64,000 bases of DNA. Source: Cudoniella acicularis (taxonomy: Eukaryota > Ascomycota > Leotiomycetes > Helotiales > Helotiaceae). The notes beneath the pieces were generated by a model. The model was given only the letters and a program-made list of their open reading frames with translations, searched no databases and was not told the origin of the DNA. The position numbers and the translations under genes are program-made. The stretch lies in NCBI GenBank assembly GCA_013054445.1, contig JAAMPI010000010.1, positions 37,514-101,513 on the forward strand, written 5' to 3'. Positions 47,028 to 57,208 of this stretch are shown here, in pieces; within the stretch, counting starts at the first letter, position 1; every line of letters begins with the position of its first letter.

Positions 47028-48117
47028 ATGCCGGACTTCCCACCAGACAGGTACTTATTTGTATCCCTCCTGAGGTCAGAAGCTCACGATATTATAGTGT
47101 TGCCTTCGTAACTGGTATCTCTCAACTTAACATCCTAAAATAACCCCGTTTTCCAAGTTAACAAATCCATCAGGCGCTGCATCCGGAATTGGCCTCGCGA
47201 TCTCCAAACGTCTCATACTCGATGGCATCTCCAAAATCGCCTTGATCGACGTCAAGTCCGAGACTCTCACCGCCATCCTTCCGGATCTATCTTCCCTTTC
47301 CCAAGGAGTAAAACTCCTGCCCATTGCAGTTGACTGTTCGAAAGAAGAGGAAGTAGACGCCGCTGTTAATCAGGTAATGAAAGAGTTTGGAAGACTCGAT
47401 TTCGCGGTGAATGCTGCGGGTGTTACGGGAAGCAAATATGCGGCAACTGGGGAGATGGAAAGTAGTGTTTTGGATGAAGTGTTGGGTGTGAATTTGAAGG
47501 GACTTTGGCTTTGTGAGAGGGCGGAGCTGAGAGCCATGATGGAGAGGGAGCAGAGGGATGTGATGTGAGTTTTTATTTCCTATCTACTTTCCTCTAACAA
47601 GGAAAAGGATGAGAGCTGACGAGAGCTGAATAGAACAGGATTGCCGCTCAAGACCAGAGGAAGTATTGTTAATATTGGTTCGGTCTGCAGCCTTCATGCG
47701 AAAGTGAAGAGGGCGGCGCCTTATACCATTGCTAAACATGGTGAGTTTGCAATACTATTCGAAAAACAATTATCCTAAACTCGAGTAGGTGTGGTCGGGC
47801 TCACAAAGGTTGATGCTTGCGATTATGCTTCTGAGGGGATCAGGATCAATACTGTATGCCCTGGTTGGATCGAGACAAATATGACGGAGTGGGTACGCAA
47901 GAATCCAAGCCCCCAAGTGGTAAGAAAATCTCCTTTTTGAGTGGATTTGGATCATACTGATGATTTTCAGAATGATGCTCTTTTGGCGACTTTCCCTATG
48001 AATAGGTGGGGAATACCTGAAGAGGTGGCGTATCTTGCCAGCTTTTTGCTGAGTGATAAAGCTAGTTTTATCACCGGGGGCTCGTATGTTGTTGATGGAG
48101 GACTTACAGCTGTTTGA
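47028..48117 (+). CDS. Short-chain dehydrogenase/reductase (SDR), classical type
   Basis: Six small exons (47028-47050, 47098-47114, 47174-47564, 47634-47740, 47789-47919, 47971-48117) give 271 residues; the 17-nt second exon is short but keeps the frame. The cofactor motif is TGGAASGIG near the N-terminus, and IALIDVKS at the end of strand beta-2 has an Asp that favours NAD(H) over NADP(H). NAAGVTGS is the structural NAG motif. The catalytic residues are Ser160 (NIGSVCS), Tyr174 and Lys178 (PYTIAKHG). The C-terminus has the usual PGWIETNM and [13 protein letters not shown]. It probably acts as an oxidoreductase on a hydroxyl or carbonyl substrate in the cytosol, but the substrate cannot be read from sequence. 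There are no clustered biosynthetic genes to suggest a pathway. Confidence 0.9.
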
Positions 48118-48836
48118 AGTTTGAGAGGTACTTCTCATGGGTGCTTCTAGTTAGAAAGAAAGTGAAGTTGACAAAGTAGGTTTAGAAATATGAGAAAATC
48201 TGCATAAACTAAGGTGAAGTTCGCGATAACCTTCAGTCCAGTATTTTCAAATGCAACAGTCCCTTGTCCTCGAGGAGCATTGAGAGAAAAGACTCCAAAT
48301 ACGTTTGAGTAACTTAACAATTACTGTGACAAAAGCGACCTTCTAAGGTAGAGAGACTTGATGCGATGCCATGAAGTGTGGTACCGGATTTGCGGGTTTA
48401 GATCATATATGCTCCAGCGGACTTAACTATTAGGTTTCGGCGTATTCTGAAATGGCAAGAAGTTAGTAAAGCGTAGGACGTTTTGAAGCCGCTTAGCTTT
48501 CTAGTTCAAGGGAATGACCTGCAAGGCCAATTTTGGGGAGGATGTAGGCCACAGGAAAAGAGCGCGTAGGTATTTCGTCCATTCCTGCTTTATATTGTAA
48601 AAGTACAGTAGACGTACACACCATGCAAATGCTGACCCCAAACCCCAGTATACATTACAGTCCCAAACGCCTGGCTATGTTTAATACAGAGGGAAGATTT
48701 TGAGACTGTGCTCGTGTCGAGGAATGCCAAACCAGACGATTCGAGTTGGGCCTCTTCTATTTCCAACATTCAAATCATCCACCGGGCCTCGCCACCGCAC
48801 CATATTCCACTATCACCACCAACGCCGCCCTTAAAG
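48118..48836. other. Convergent intergenic region
   Basis: This lies between the dehydrogenase and PAM16 3' ends. No gene or repeat is recognised. Confidence 0.6.
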
Positions 48837-49341
48837 CTACCGGTCTTTGAACACCTTTGGTTTCCAACCCTCCTTCAACTCCGCCTCCCTGCTGGCTTTC
48901 TCTTCCGCTTGCCGCACCTCACTTTCTATCCGCTCCCTAGCTCTCAGAATCTTGCTTTGCAGGTAGAAACTCCCTCCCTTCTTTGGATCATTCGAATCGA
49001 ACAGTCGCTTGAACCTCTCCGCAACATCCTCCATGTTGGCTTTTCCTTGTTGTGGCGGCTTGACGTTGAGGATCTTGCATGCTTCTTCGAGAGTCAGGCC
49101 GTGAGAGGCGAAGGTGTTTGCCGCTCCGGGATTGCTCTTGGATTGGGCTTTGGCATATTGAGAGGACGCGGAGGCCTGCTTGTAGGCTTCTGCGAAGGCG
49201 CGCCCGAGTACTCGAGATCCGGTAATGACCACTTGGGTTATTATTCGATGCGCCTGGGAGGAGGTTAGTTACCCGGTGGCCATTGGAGGAGTATTGAGTT
49301 TGTTTTGAGGTTTTGGGAAGATGATTGATGCAACATACCAT
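48837..49341 (-). CDS. PAM16: PAM16/TIM16, J-like subunit of the mitochondrial import motor
   Basis: Two exons: 49341-49339, which is only the ATG codon, and 49253-48837, separated by an 85-nt intron (GTATGT donor, ACTAAC branch site, CCCAG acceptor). The product has 139 residues, the usual size. After splicing it begins MAHRIITQVVITGSRVLG, the conserved PAM16 N-terminus; exon 2 alone has no suitable ATG for that segment. The J-like domain follows (LTLEEACKILNVK, ERFKRLFDSNDPKKGGSFYLQSK, ILRARERIESE) without the HPD motif of true J proteins, as expected. PAM16 binds PAM18 at the matrix side of TIM23 and restrains its stimulation of mtHsp70. It shares a 363-bp divergent promoter with the Yip1-family gene. 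Confidence 0.94.
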
Positions 49342-49704
49342 GATGTGAGAGAGGAGCTGTATACACTGCCTTGGGATTGGGGTCAGTGGTAGATCGGAGA
49401 TGTGCTTGGAGCGAAAAGAAGCGTGATCGGTCTTCAACTTTTCTGTTCGGAGAATTCCGCTCCATAATAATAACTTATTGCCGCTTTCACAAGCCTCCTC
49501 GCCGCTTTTTAATCGGATCGCTGTTTCAACAGCCCGGTGCCGCCGCTCTATGCTGTCCTCAACTCCAAGAAAACACGTCTAAACTAAGAAATCACGTCCG
49601 CCTTTACCAACCCACTTCTAAAGCTCCTTTGTGACTGGCAACACTCAATTTCACACCAGCAAACATCCCTTCCATCTTCTTCGACCCTACTACAGCTTCT
49701 CAAA
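49342..49704. promoter_or_regulatory. Divergent promoter between PAM16 and Yip1-family genes
   Basis: 363 bp between the two start codons. No TATA box or other named motif stands out. Confidence 0.55.
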
Positions 49705-50670
49705 ATGTCACAATTCTTTCAACAACCTCCCCAGAATGCGCCCTACGGCGCATCCTCAGCGCAAAACCTCCAGTTCTACCCTTCGTCATATACACCTAAC
49801 CCAGTTTCTGGACACGCCACACCTTCACAAGCGGCTTACGGGTATGGAGCGCCGGCAGGTTCACCAGGCTATGGTGTTTCCGGAGGGGGGTTTAATTCAG
49901 GCTTTGGAGCACCAGCAGGGGTGAGTGGTAGAATGGGCGAACAAGGCGGTCTGAGGACAGGATGGCTGGCAGCCTTTGGCACAGAGGGATATGATGGGGA
50001 ACCGCCTCTACTTGAGGAGCTGGGTGTCAATTTTGCGCATATCCAAAGCAAGGTAAATCTAGATCACCCAAGAGCCAAGGTTCAGAACAAAGAACTAATG
50101 AGTTCCGGTCAATAGACACTAGCAGTCCTCAATCCCTTAGCACGGATAGACCAACACATAATGGACGACTCCGACCTGGCAGGGCCTATTCTCTTCTTTC
50201 TCCTCTTCGGCACATTCCTCCTATTTTCTGGAAAAGTACATTTCGGATACATTTACGGCTTGGCACTGCTAGGCAGCACTTCTATACACTTAATTCTCTC
50301 CATGATGTCGCCGCCTCTCGAGCCTTCGTCTTCCTCAGTCCAAAACCAAAACTCGCATCTCTCGAGCACGCTCACATTCCCGCGATCGGCGTCTGTGTTA
50401 GGTTACTGTCTGCTCCCACTTGTTTTGAGCAGTTTGGTAGGGATTGTGTGGCCGATGGATGGCATGCTCGGATATGTTTTGACAAGTTTGGCCATTATAT
50501 GGTGTACGTATAGCAGCTCGGGCATGTTTTGCGCAGTGGGAAGAATGCGAGGCATGAGAGGGTTAGTGGCCTATCCCCTGGCTCTATTTTATGTTGGATT
50601 CGGAATTATGGGGATTTTCTCGAGTAGAGGTAGTAAGGGGCTTGGTGCGAAGGTCGGAACGGGACTGTAA
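49705..50670 (+). CDS. Yip1-family membrane protein (ER-Golgi vesicle transport)
   Basis: Two exons, 49705-50052 and 50116-50670, encode 300 residues. The N-terminal ~80 residues are rich in Gln, Pro, Tyr, Gly and Ser (SQFFQQPPQNAPYG) and are cytosolic. A conserved hinge (PPLLEELGVNFAHIQSK then TLAVLNPL) spans the intron and precedes about five membrane segments: GPILFFLLFGTFLLFSG, YIYGLALLGSTSIHLIL, SVLGYCLLPLVLSSLVGIV, YVLTSLAIIWC and VAYPLALFYVGFGIMG. This is the Yip1/YIPF5 layout. Family members bind Rab/Ypt GTPases and Yif1 and are needed for COPII vesicle biogenesis and fusion at the Golgi. The start has CAAAATG context and the length is close to other filamentous-fungal members. Confidence 0.92.
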
Positions 50671-51013
50671 TATCATGGAGGGACTGGAAAATGCGGGGCT
50701 TCGGGAGAGAGCACAAAAAGGCGATTTGGGTGTGGCGATACAAGAGCCAGGACAAATCGATGTCTTAATAACTAGACATAAATAATGCACAAATGATGAC
50801 CACTCACATTAACGCCTCTCCTATCAATAATTTTCTATATGTTCCTCTGGTCATGGATTCACATAAAACACATAAAATGTCACAATCGCGGCTCGAGGAA
50901 GCTTTATAGTAAAATCAAGAAGGGTAGTGGTATTGTACGCTCATGCCTTTACTCCAATCCGAACCCCCGGACCCCGCCAAGATACCGTTTTCCAAGCCAT
51001 TTTACAATGCATG
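50671..51013. other. Convergent intergenic region
   Basis: This lies between the Yip1-family gene and the 3' end of the peroxin gene. Nothing is recognised. Confidence 0.55.
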
Positions 51014-52822
51014 TCATTCCAATCCCATCCTAGCATCGTCACCAATACCCCAATCCGCCTCGGTCGGCCGATGACGACTACCTATATCATCGTCACTAGC
51101 ATAACTAAAACTGCTATGCCGACTGGGCGTATTTCTCCTCTTCAAACTTCCTGGTCTGAATAATGAGCTCTTGGTACTAGCAGCGTCACTTTTTAAAGCT
51201 TTTAATGCTAGCTTTTTCGGCGTAGTCGGGCGGTGCTTCTGAAGGAATTGAGGATGAGAGGTTGGTGGGCGGTGTGGAGAGGGATGGGGTGATAGACATG
51301 GGGACAGATCTAGCATTCTCCATAGAAATACGGGGGGGTTCGGTGCTAGTGCTGCGGGTCGGTGTGGGAGCTGGGGTGACTTCTGTAGAGGGCGTTATTT
51401 CAACAAGTTCAGCATCGCGGTACCATTTTCGACGACGGGTATATCTACCCCAGCCATCTACACCTCGACGGCCATTTTGCCACTATTGAAGGTGTCAGTG
51501 AGATCTCAATTGAAACAGGACTGTTAATTCGAAGACGAGAGGGAGTCTCCTACCGTGTTGTCATAGTATATCCATCCATGCCCACCATCACTAGTATCCT
51601 CGCTGGCTTTAGAGCCACCTTCGTCAAGCTCTCCAGCACCTTCAACGAGCCATTTACTACCCTCCACCCATCTCCAACGAGCAGTTCCTTCTTCAACGTC
51701 AGGAAGCTCGAACTCGTCTTTCGCTGGAGCTGCATTTAGATGCTCGTCTGTCCAGGCTGCTCTTTCATAAGCAAATAACGAAGTCGTCCAACCCAGACCA
51801 ACCCATCGTCGTTGGTTCTCGTATAAAATAAAAGTAAATTTGACTCCCGGCGCATCCGGCCTCCTCTTAGTAGCTGCTGTTGCGGCTAGTAGAGCACCCT
51901 CCTGGTATGCTGATGGATTTCTAGGTGGGAGCTCTGGGTTTTTCTCAGAAGACGTTTTAGGGACAGGTGTATCTGGAAAATTCAGGCCGGTAACAACGGT
52001 ACAGAACCGCCGTACCGTGGCCGATCTCCAGAGTATTGTTCTGGAAACTCGGGTTGGTCTTGAATGCCATGTGAAGAATATCGTCCCGGTGACCAAGACT
52101 ATCCTCTTCGTTGTAATTATCTGAATTGGTCGGAGGGTCAGGAGTATCCATAATGGCGTAACAAGTAGAATTCGAATTAATAGGGTTGTAAGAGCTGGCC
52201 GGGTAGTGGCCGAAGTAGCCGTTCGTTGGGTGGAAAGAAAGTCGGTGAGTTCCAGTAAGGGGTCTAAGAGTACATTACACCTTGAAGTAAATACCTTCAG
52301 TGTCTCAACAATCTCGTCCAGGGTCTTTTGGTGTTTTGTATTAGTGATCTCTGATTCTGCCCTCTTATGCCCCTTATTTTGCTTCTCTCCGGTCCAACCT
52401 GTGGATGACAATGGCGAATACCGCCGGGCGTACATCCCCAGTATCAATCCCATAACCACCACTACCGGACCTGCAAACCTCATTATCGAATCTCCGTATA
52501 ATACCACCGCCCAGAACGCTGCGACAAGCAAGAAGCTCTCCCAAGGATCGTCGGTCGTCCATGTCAACAGCCCAACGAATTTATTCAACGGTAGAAGAAA
52601 AGGATGCGAATATGCCAGCGCTCGAGTGATTTGCGGAGGGGTCGCGATCAGCAACGGAGACTTTTGATGCACCAGAATTGTGGATCGTTGTTTATTCGCG
52701 GATGGAGCATGGGAGAGGGTGACGGGTGAGAATGATGCCACGGTTGGCGGGTTTGGATCATGGCTTGCTTGAGATCCTCCATCGTCGTCCCTTCTGATCG
52801 GACTCGGAGTTGAGGACATCAT
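51014..52822 (-). CDS. Peroxisomal dysferlin-domain membrane protein (Pex28-32 / Pex30 type)
   Basis: Exon 1 runs 52822-51554 and exon 2 starts at 51482 after a 71-nt intron. The N-terminus is disordered. Hydrophobic segments follow (LLPLNKFVGLLTW, WESFLLVAAFWAVVLYG, VVVVMGLILGMYA, LIRILLVTPLWILLTL, RIVLVTGTIFFTW), a reticulon-like layout. Next come the DysFN part (FTFILYENQRRWVGLGWT) and the DysFC part (WRWVEGSKW, GWIYYDNT, then GWGRYTRRRKWYRD across the intron). Family members shape ER and peroxisome contact sites and control peroxisome number and size. The literal frame stops at 51186 (TGA). The alternative frame continues through an acidic, plausible C-terminus (RPTEADWGIGDDARMGLE) to 51014. 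One extra A in the run at the 51190s would explain this, so the exact C-terminus is uncertain. Confidence 0.85.
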
Positions 52823-53491
52823 CCATGGGGTGTCCTTTTGCGCGGGTCAGTCATGCATTTGAAGTTGTGGATGTCTCGGCAGCTTGGACCTAGCACCTAC
52901 AAATGCAGCCATTGCCGCCAAGGCAAACAGGCTTCGCGGTCAGGGTAGAAACGAATTCATCAGCCCCTCGGAATTGTTGGGTTAATAGACACTGCAGACA
53001 TCGCAGGTAAACTCGAGACAGAAGTCCAGGATTTCAAGAAGAATAAGATTTCTAAAGGAGGGCGATGAGAAAACCTCGAAACAACATTCACAGTGAGGCA
53101 CGCGCGACGAAGGCACCGCTCGGCTTCGGCCCCAGATTCCACAATCACATGCCACTGTGGAGCTCTAGCCTTGCATGATTCACGGCTCTTGGTCTTGGGG
53201 GTAGAGTCAAATCGATTGCCCGTTTTGCCATTTGCGCCAGCAAAGCGGTAGTAATTATCTAAGAAAGCGCTGCACGCACCCATCCTTTATTTCTGGTCGA
53301 TTATTCATGGCAATTGTATCTCGATTTGTTTGGCGCGAAAGCGACCTGGTTTACCGTTACTACCCGAAAATCAGCCTTGCCAAACGTGACTAGACTAGAC
53401 TAGCGCAAAATGAACCTTCCAAAATTCTGTCTTTGTCGCGAAGGCTTTTGCGCTTCGGTTTCTTTCAACAACAAACCACCGCACTTCCACG
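52823..53491. other. Intergenic region with a doubtful small minus-strand frame
   Basis: An ATG-initiated minus-strand frame at 53283-52960 (107 codons, starting MGACSAFLDNYYRFAG) would overlap the peroxin promoter and diverge from the polymerase gene. It has several cysteines but no domain I know. I leave it as a possible but unsupported small gene. Confidence 0.4.
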
Positions 53492-55972
53492 ATGTCGCGA
53501 TTACCTCCTCCACCAGGAATGCCTCCAAGGCCGTCCGCTCCATCGTCATCATATGGCGGCGATTCTTATCGTCCCCCAGCTGACACCTATTATCGCCAGA
53601 GTGAAAATACCGCTCCTTACAACTCCATACCGGCACCCGTGTACCAGTTCCGTGGCAGCGGTAGTAATGCTAGCTATGACTCCCGACCTTCATATGATCA
53701 ACGACCTCGATCTCCTCCGAGATACGATTATGCTCCCGGCACTGGTCCAGCCCGCAATCCACCTGGCGCAGATACCTACCGGCCTCGCGAACGGGAAGAT
53801 GGCTTCACCTTTCGCTACGAAGCCCCTCCATCTATCGAATTTGGTCGAGGGGGTGACACGTACCGGCCTCGGTCGCGATCTCGATCCCGCTCTCCCCCGC
53901 GACAGGCGTACCGCCCTCGAGAGGAATCGCGTGACAATTACCAGCCAAGCAGAGCAGACAAACGTTCCCAACGTGTCAGAGAACCGCGCAATAACAATCA
54001 GCGTGGACGTGGTGGCTATCGTGGCCGTGGCGGTCCAAGACTTGCTTCCGAGAGAGACTTCTTGAAGACCAATCGCGCTCCAACTCCAGACCTCATGCCA
54101 GGCATTGACGAGGAGAATGGCAATAGCACAAGGTTTCGACCTCTTGATGAGATGTCAGACAGTGATGAAACTGAAACGAGTATCTCTGAAGATGAGAGTG
54201 ATGAGGCTCAAGAACCCAAAAAGAAGCAGGCTCGTATGGAAAATAAGGCCGCTGATGGCGATAGTATCCCTCGCTGGTCAAACCCGGATCCATATACAGC
54301 ATTGCCGCCGCCAGATGAATCCCAGCGGAAGAAAAAGGATGTGGTCAAGCTGATCAGAAAGGCTCGCGTCGCCAGTGGCATTGATGGTACCAGCAAGACA
54401 GAAGCTGCTACTGACGATTTCATTTCTTTTGATTTCGGTGAAGATGAACTAATGGTCGAGGAAAGCGAACCGACTGATAGAGCAGGAAACGGGATGCCTG
54501 GAGCACCAACAGGTCCTCGTCAACATGCACAATTACGAAGCCTTCCGCCAACTGGTCCTCGTCAAATTGAACAGCCACAGGTACAAGCTCCAAAGGCACC
54601 CACCCCAAAGAAAGCTCCCCGTGAACCCGCTGCTGTTAAACAGAATGCTCCCAAGAAGCCTGTTACGATCGATCTCACGTCTGATCCTTCTTTGGGAAAT
54701 CGCAAGCGAACCATTAGAGATGAGATCAAAGGTCCTCCCAATATCTATAATTTATCGAAAGGAAATAAAGGCCCGTCAGATGGCAGAATTACCAACTCAT
54801 GGAAGGTTCCTCACGGCTCCTCGGGTACACCTTGGATTTCGCTTGACCATTCCAAGTGTGCTAACATGGGACTCTGGTAAGCAACTCATCTTGATATCTT
54901 GAATCATGCTAATTTATTACAGGTTGCACAAAGAGATTATGGATTTTTACCACTTTGTCAAACCCCGTGATTTTGAGCAAACGATTCGTACAAAGCTGAT
55001 TGAAGATCTTCGCTCTAAAGTCAGGAGCCGATTTCCTGAAGCTGATGTTCGACCCTTCGGTTCGTTCCCCGCAGGATTATATCTGCCTACCTCGGACATG
55101 GATCTGGTCTGTGTATCCGACAAATATATGCGTGGCGGCAACCCAGTTTTTGCAAAAAGGTTTCTGTTTGAATTTTCAAATTTCATTGAGAGACAGGGCA
55201 TACCTCTACCAGGCACAACGGAAATTATTTCAAAAGCTAAAGTCCCCCTTGTCAAATACATTGACAGGATTACTGGATTAAGAGTTGATATCTCGTTCGA
55301 GAACGATACAGGCTTGATCGCCAATGACACATTCAAGGACTGGAAGTCTCAATTTCCTGCTATGCCTATTCTGGTCACATTGATCAAGCACCTTCTTTCT
55401 ATGAGAGGTCTTAACGAACCGGTTAATGGAGGCATTGGTGGATTTTCTGTTATATGTCTCGTCGTAAGTCTACTCCAGCAAATGCCACAAGTTCAAAGCA
55501 GAAGCATGATTCCGGAACATCACTTGGGAGAAGTTTTGATGGAGTTTTTCGACCTTTACGGAAATCAGTTTAACTTCAATACCACCGCCATTTCGTTGAA
55601 GCCACCCGCATATGTGAATAAGGTAGGTACAATCCACTAAAGCTAATTCATCTTGCTGATATATTGTAGCAACACGTTCAAAGCTTTTCTTACAAAGGAC
55701 GATACGAAAAAATCTCAATCATTGACCCGAATCGATCTGATAACGACATTTCTGGAGGTGCTTCAAATACGCCGAAGATTATCGAATGCTTCTCAAATGC
55801 TTACAAGGATTTGCAAAAGCGTATGGGTGACTTGCAGTCGATGAAAGAACGCTCGAACCAAAGCATTCTTGGCACGATTTTGGCTGGCAATTACAGTTCT
55901 TTTGCTCTTCAACGCGAACACCTGGCTCATGTTCATGAAGTACTCATTGGTCCCGTTACCGAAGATTTCTGA
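53492..55972 (+). CDS. Non-canonical poly(A) polymerase, Trf4/Cid14 (TRAMP) type
   Basis: Three exons (53492-54876, 54923-55622, 55670-55972) give 795 residues. The first ~430 residues are disordered, with Pro/Tyr/Arg-rich, RS-like (RSRSRSRSPPR) and RGG-like (RGRGGYRGRGG) stretches that suggest RNA binding. The nucleotidyltransferase core follows: PFGSFPAGLYLPTSDMDLV with Asp520 and Asp522, then Asp584 in LRVDISF, giving the three carboxylates for two-metal catalysis. The PAP-associated region (NGGIGGFSVICLVVSLLQ, LGEVLMEFFDLYG) and the short C-terminal exon (IIDPNRSDNDISGG) are typical of the family. In yeasts Trf4/Cid14 adds short A tails to aberrant nuclear RNAs for exosome decay, and Cid14 also supports heterochromatic silencing; that role is inferred by family. 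The start ATG is preceded by a clean promoter region with no upstream in-frame extension of note. Confidence 0.93.
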
Positions 55973-56724
55973 TTCATTCGTGCCTGATCGAAGACTGCTT
56001 TGGTCGGTCAACATACTTCGCGTCCCGAGTTCATTCTATTCATTCGACATTGATGTATAACGGAGTGTACATGAGGGGGTGGTTCAATCAAGGCGTATGG
56101 CAGATATGGAGTGATACCCAGTGGCGTTCATGGTATTCTTTTGTAAAGTAGCACGAGGTTTTGCTCGTTGTCACGTTTTCGTTTTCAGACAGTCGAAGCA
56201 TCTTAACTGACAGAAGCTGCAGTGATCGACCCGATTTCTAGCCGTCGAGATGACAAATGAGGTTATCGATCACTCTATTGAATGCAACAACTTATTAACG
56301 AATTCTGGATTCATTGATTTGCCCGTGCTCGAGTTTAGCATCGTACCTGCCGGATGGCGTTTGCTGCTGATCGCCCCTTCTCTTTTAGGAAAACCTTCGG
56401 GTTCGAAGTGTGTCTTCCAGACACTAGACCCTACACCATATCGTCTGGGCGCTTTGCAATCTGGCTTTGAGCTTTACGTTCAGTGCTGGAGATCATTCGC
56501 CTTCTTTCTCATCACAGTTGCGCTTTACGTGCGCTGTGGAGAGGAATTGGAGTTTTTGCAATCTAGGTTAAGACGATACAAGGTGGCTTGCAGTTTAGCC
56601 TCTCCCATTTGGCCTCTAGATATCTGAATACGGTGGTCCCTGAGTTATGGAGAGCAGGCTTCATGGTTCCCTCAAGCTCAAAAAGGCCTTTGATCCGAGA
56701 ATTCCATTCATATATTCTTCAGAT
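55973..56724. other. Intergenic region
   Basis: This is the 3' UTR of the polymerase gene and unassigned sequence. A 125-codon ATG-initiated frame at 56250-56627 contains a hydrophobic stretch but no recognised domain. I do not call it. Confidence 0.45.
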
Positions 56725-56879
56725 CATGTAAGAGTAGGGGCCATTACTCTACGCCCACTTAAGCAAGAACCATGAAAATGACCCCCTTACTTTTAAAACT
56801 CACTAAAATTATAATTCACTTTATTTTAAGTTAAAGTTCGGAATACGAATTAATTAATAGTAGTTAATCTACGTACTTT

Positions 56880-57208
56880 AATCATATCCTTAATTTTATA
56901 GGTCAATTGCTCTATATAATACCGAAAGTCACGTGGATTTACCTGATCCTAAAGCTTTTAAAGCTCCCTACGTATATCCTCCCTATTTTTTTAGTATATA
57001 TAGTAATTTCTTTAGCTCTTCTTTTATCTAGCGCCAAACCTTCTTAATCAGGATTAAATCTAGAGAAAGTGGCCAATAAAAGCCACAAATACCGTGTTAT
57101 AGCCGTGGAGGCCAGGTATACCCTGTATAGACCTTTAAACTATCTTTTATAAAGATATACTCTGGCCCGAGTTCTTTAAATAGCAGAAAAACTATAGGTT
57201 CTAGAACT
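56880..57208 (-). mobile_element. Tc1/mariner transposase relic (C-terminal part, mutated)
   Basis: On the minus strand a frame reads KELGPEYIFIKDSLKVYTGY, then, after a stop and small shifts, WPLSLDLILIKKVWR at 57074-57031. The latter matches the Tc1/mariner signature WPPxSPDLNPIExVW with substitutions of the kind C-to-T (RIP-like) mutation produces, and the former matches the upstream DDE segment. Several stops follow. The surrounding 56780-57060 is very AT-rich. The transposase similarity reaches about 57200, where the STAND N-domain gene on the other strand begins abruptly. The far 5' end of the element and clear inverted ends are not visible. Confidence 0.7.

Noticed and set aside
52960..53283. 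107-codon minus-strand frame near the polymerase gene
   Set aside because: No recognisable domain and overlap with promoter space; mentioned only as a doubtful frame.
56250..56627. 125-codon ATG frame after the polymerase gene
   Set aside because: No domain and no conserved-looking pattern; kept out of the gene list.
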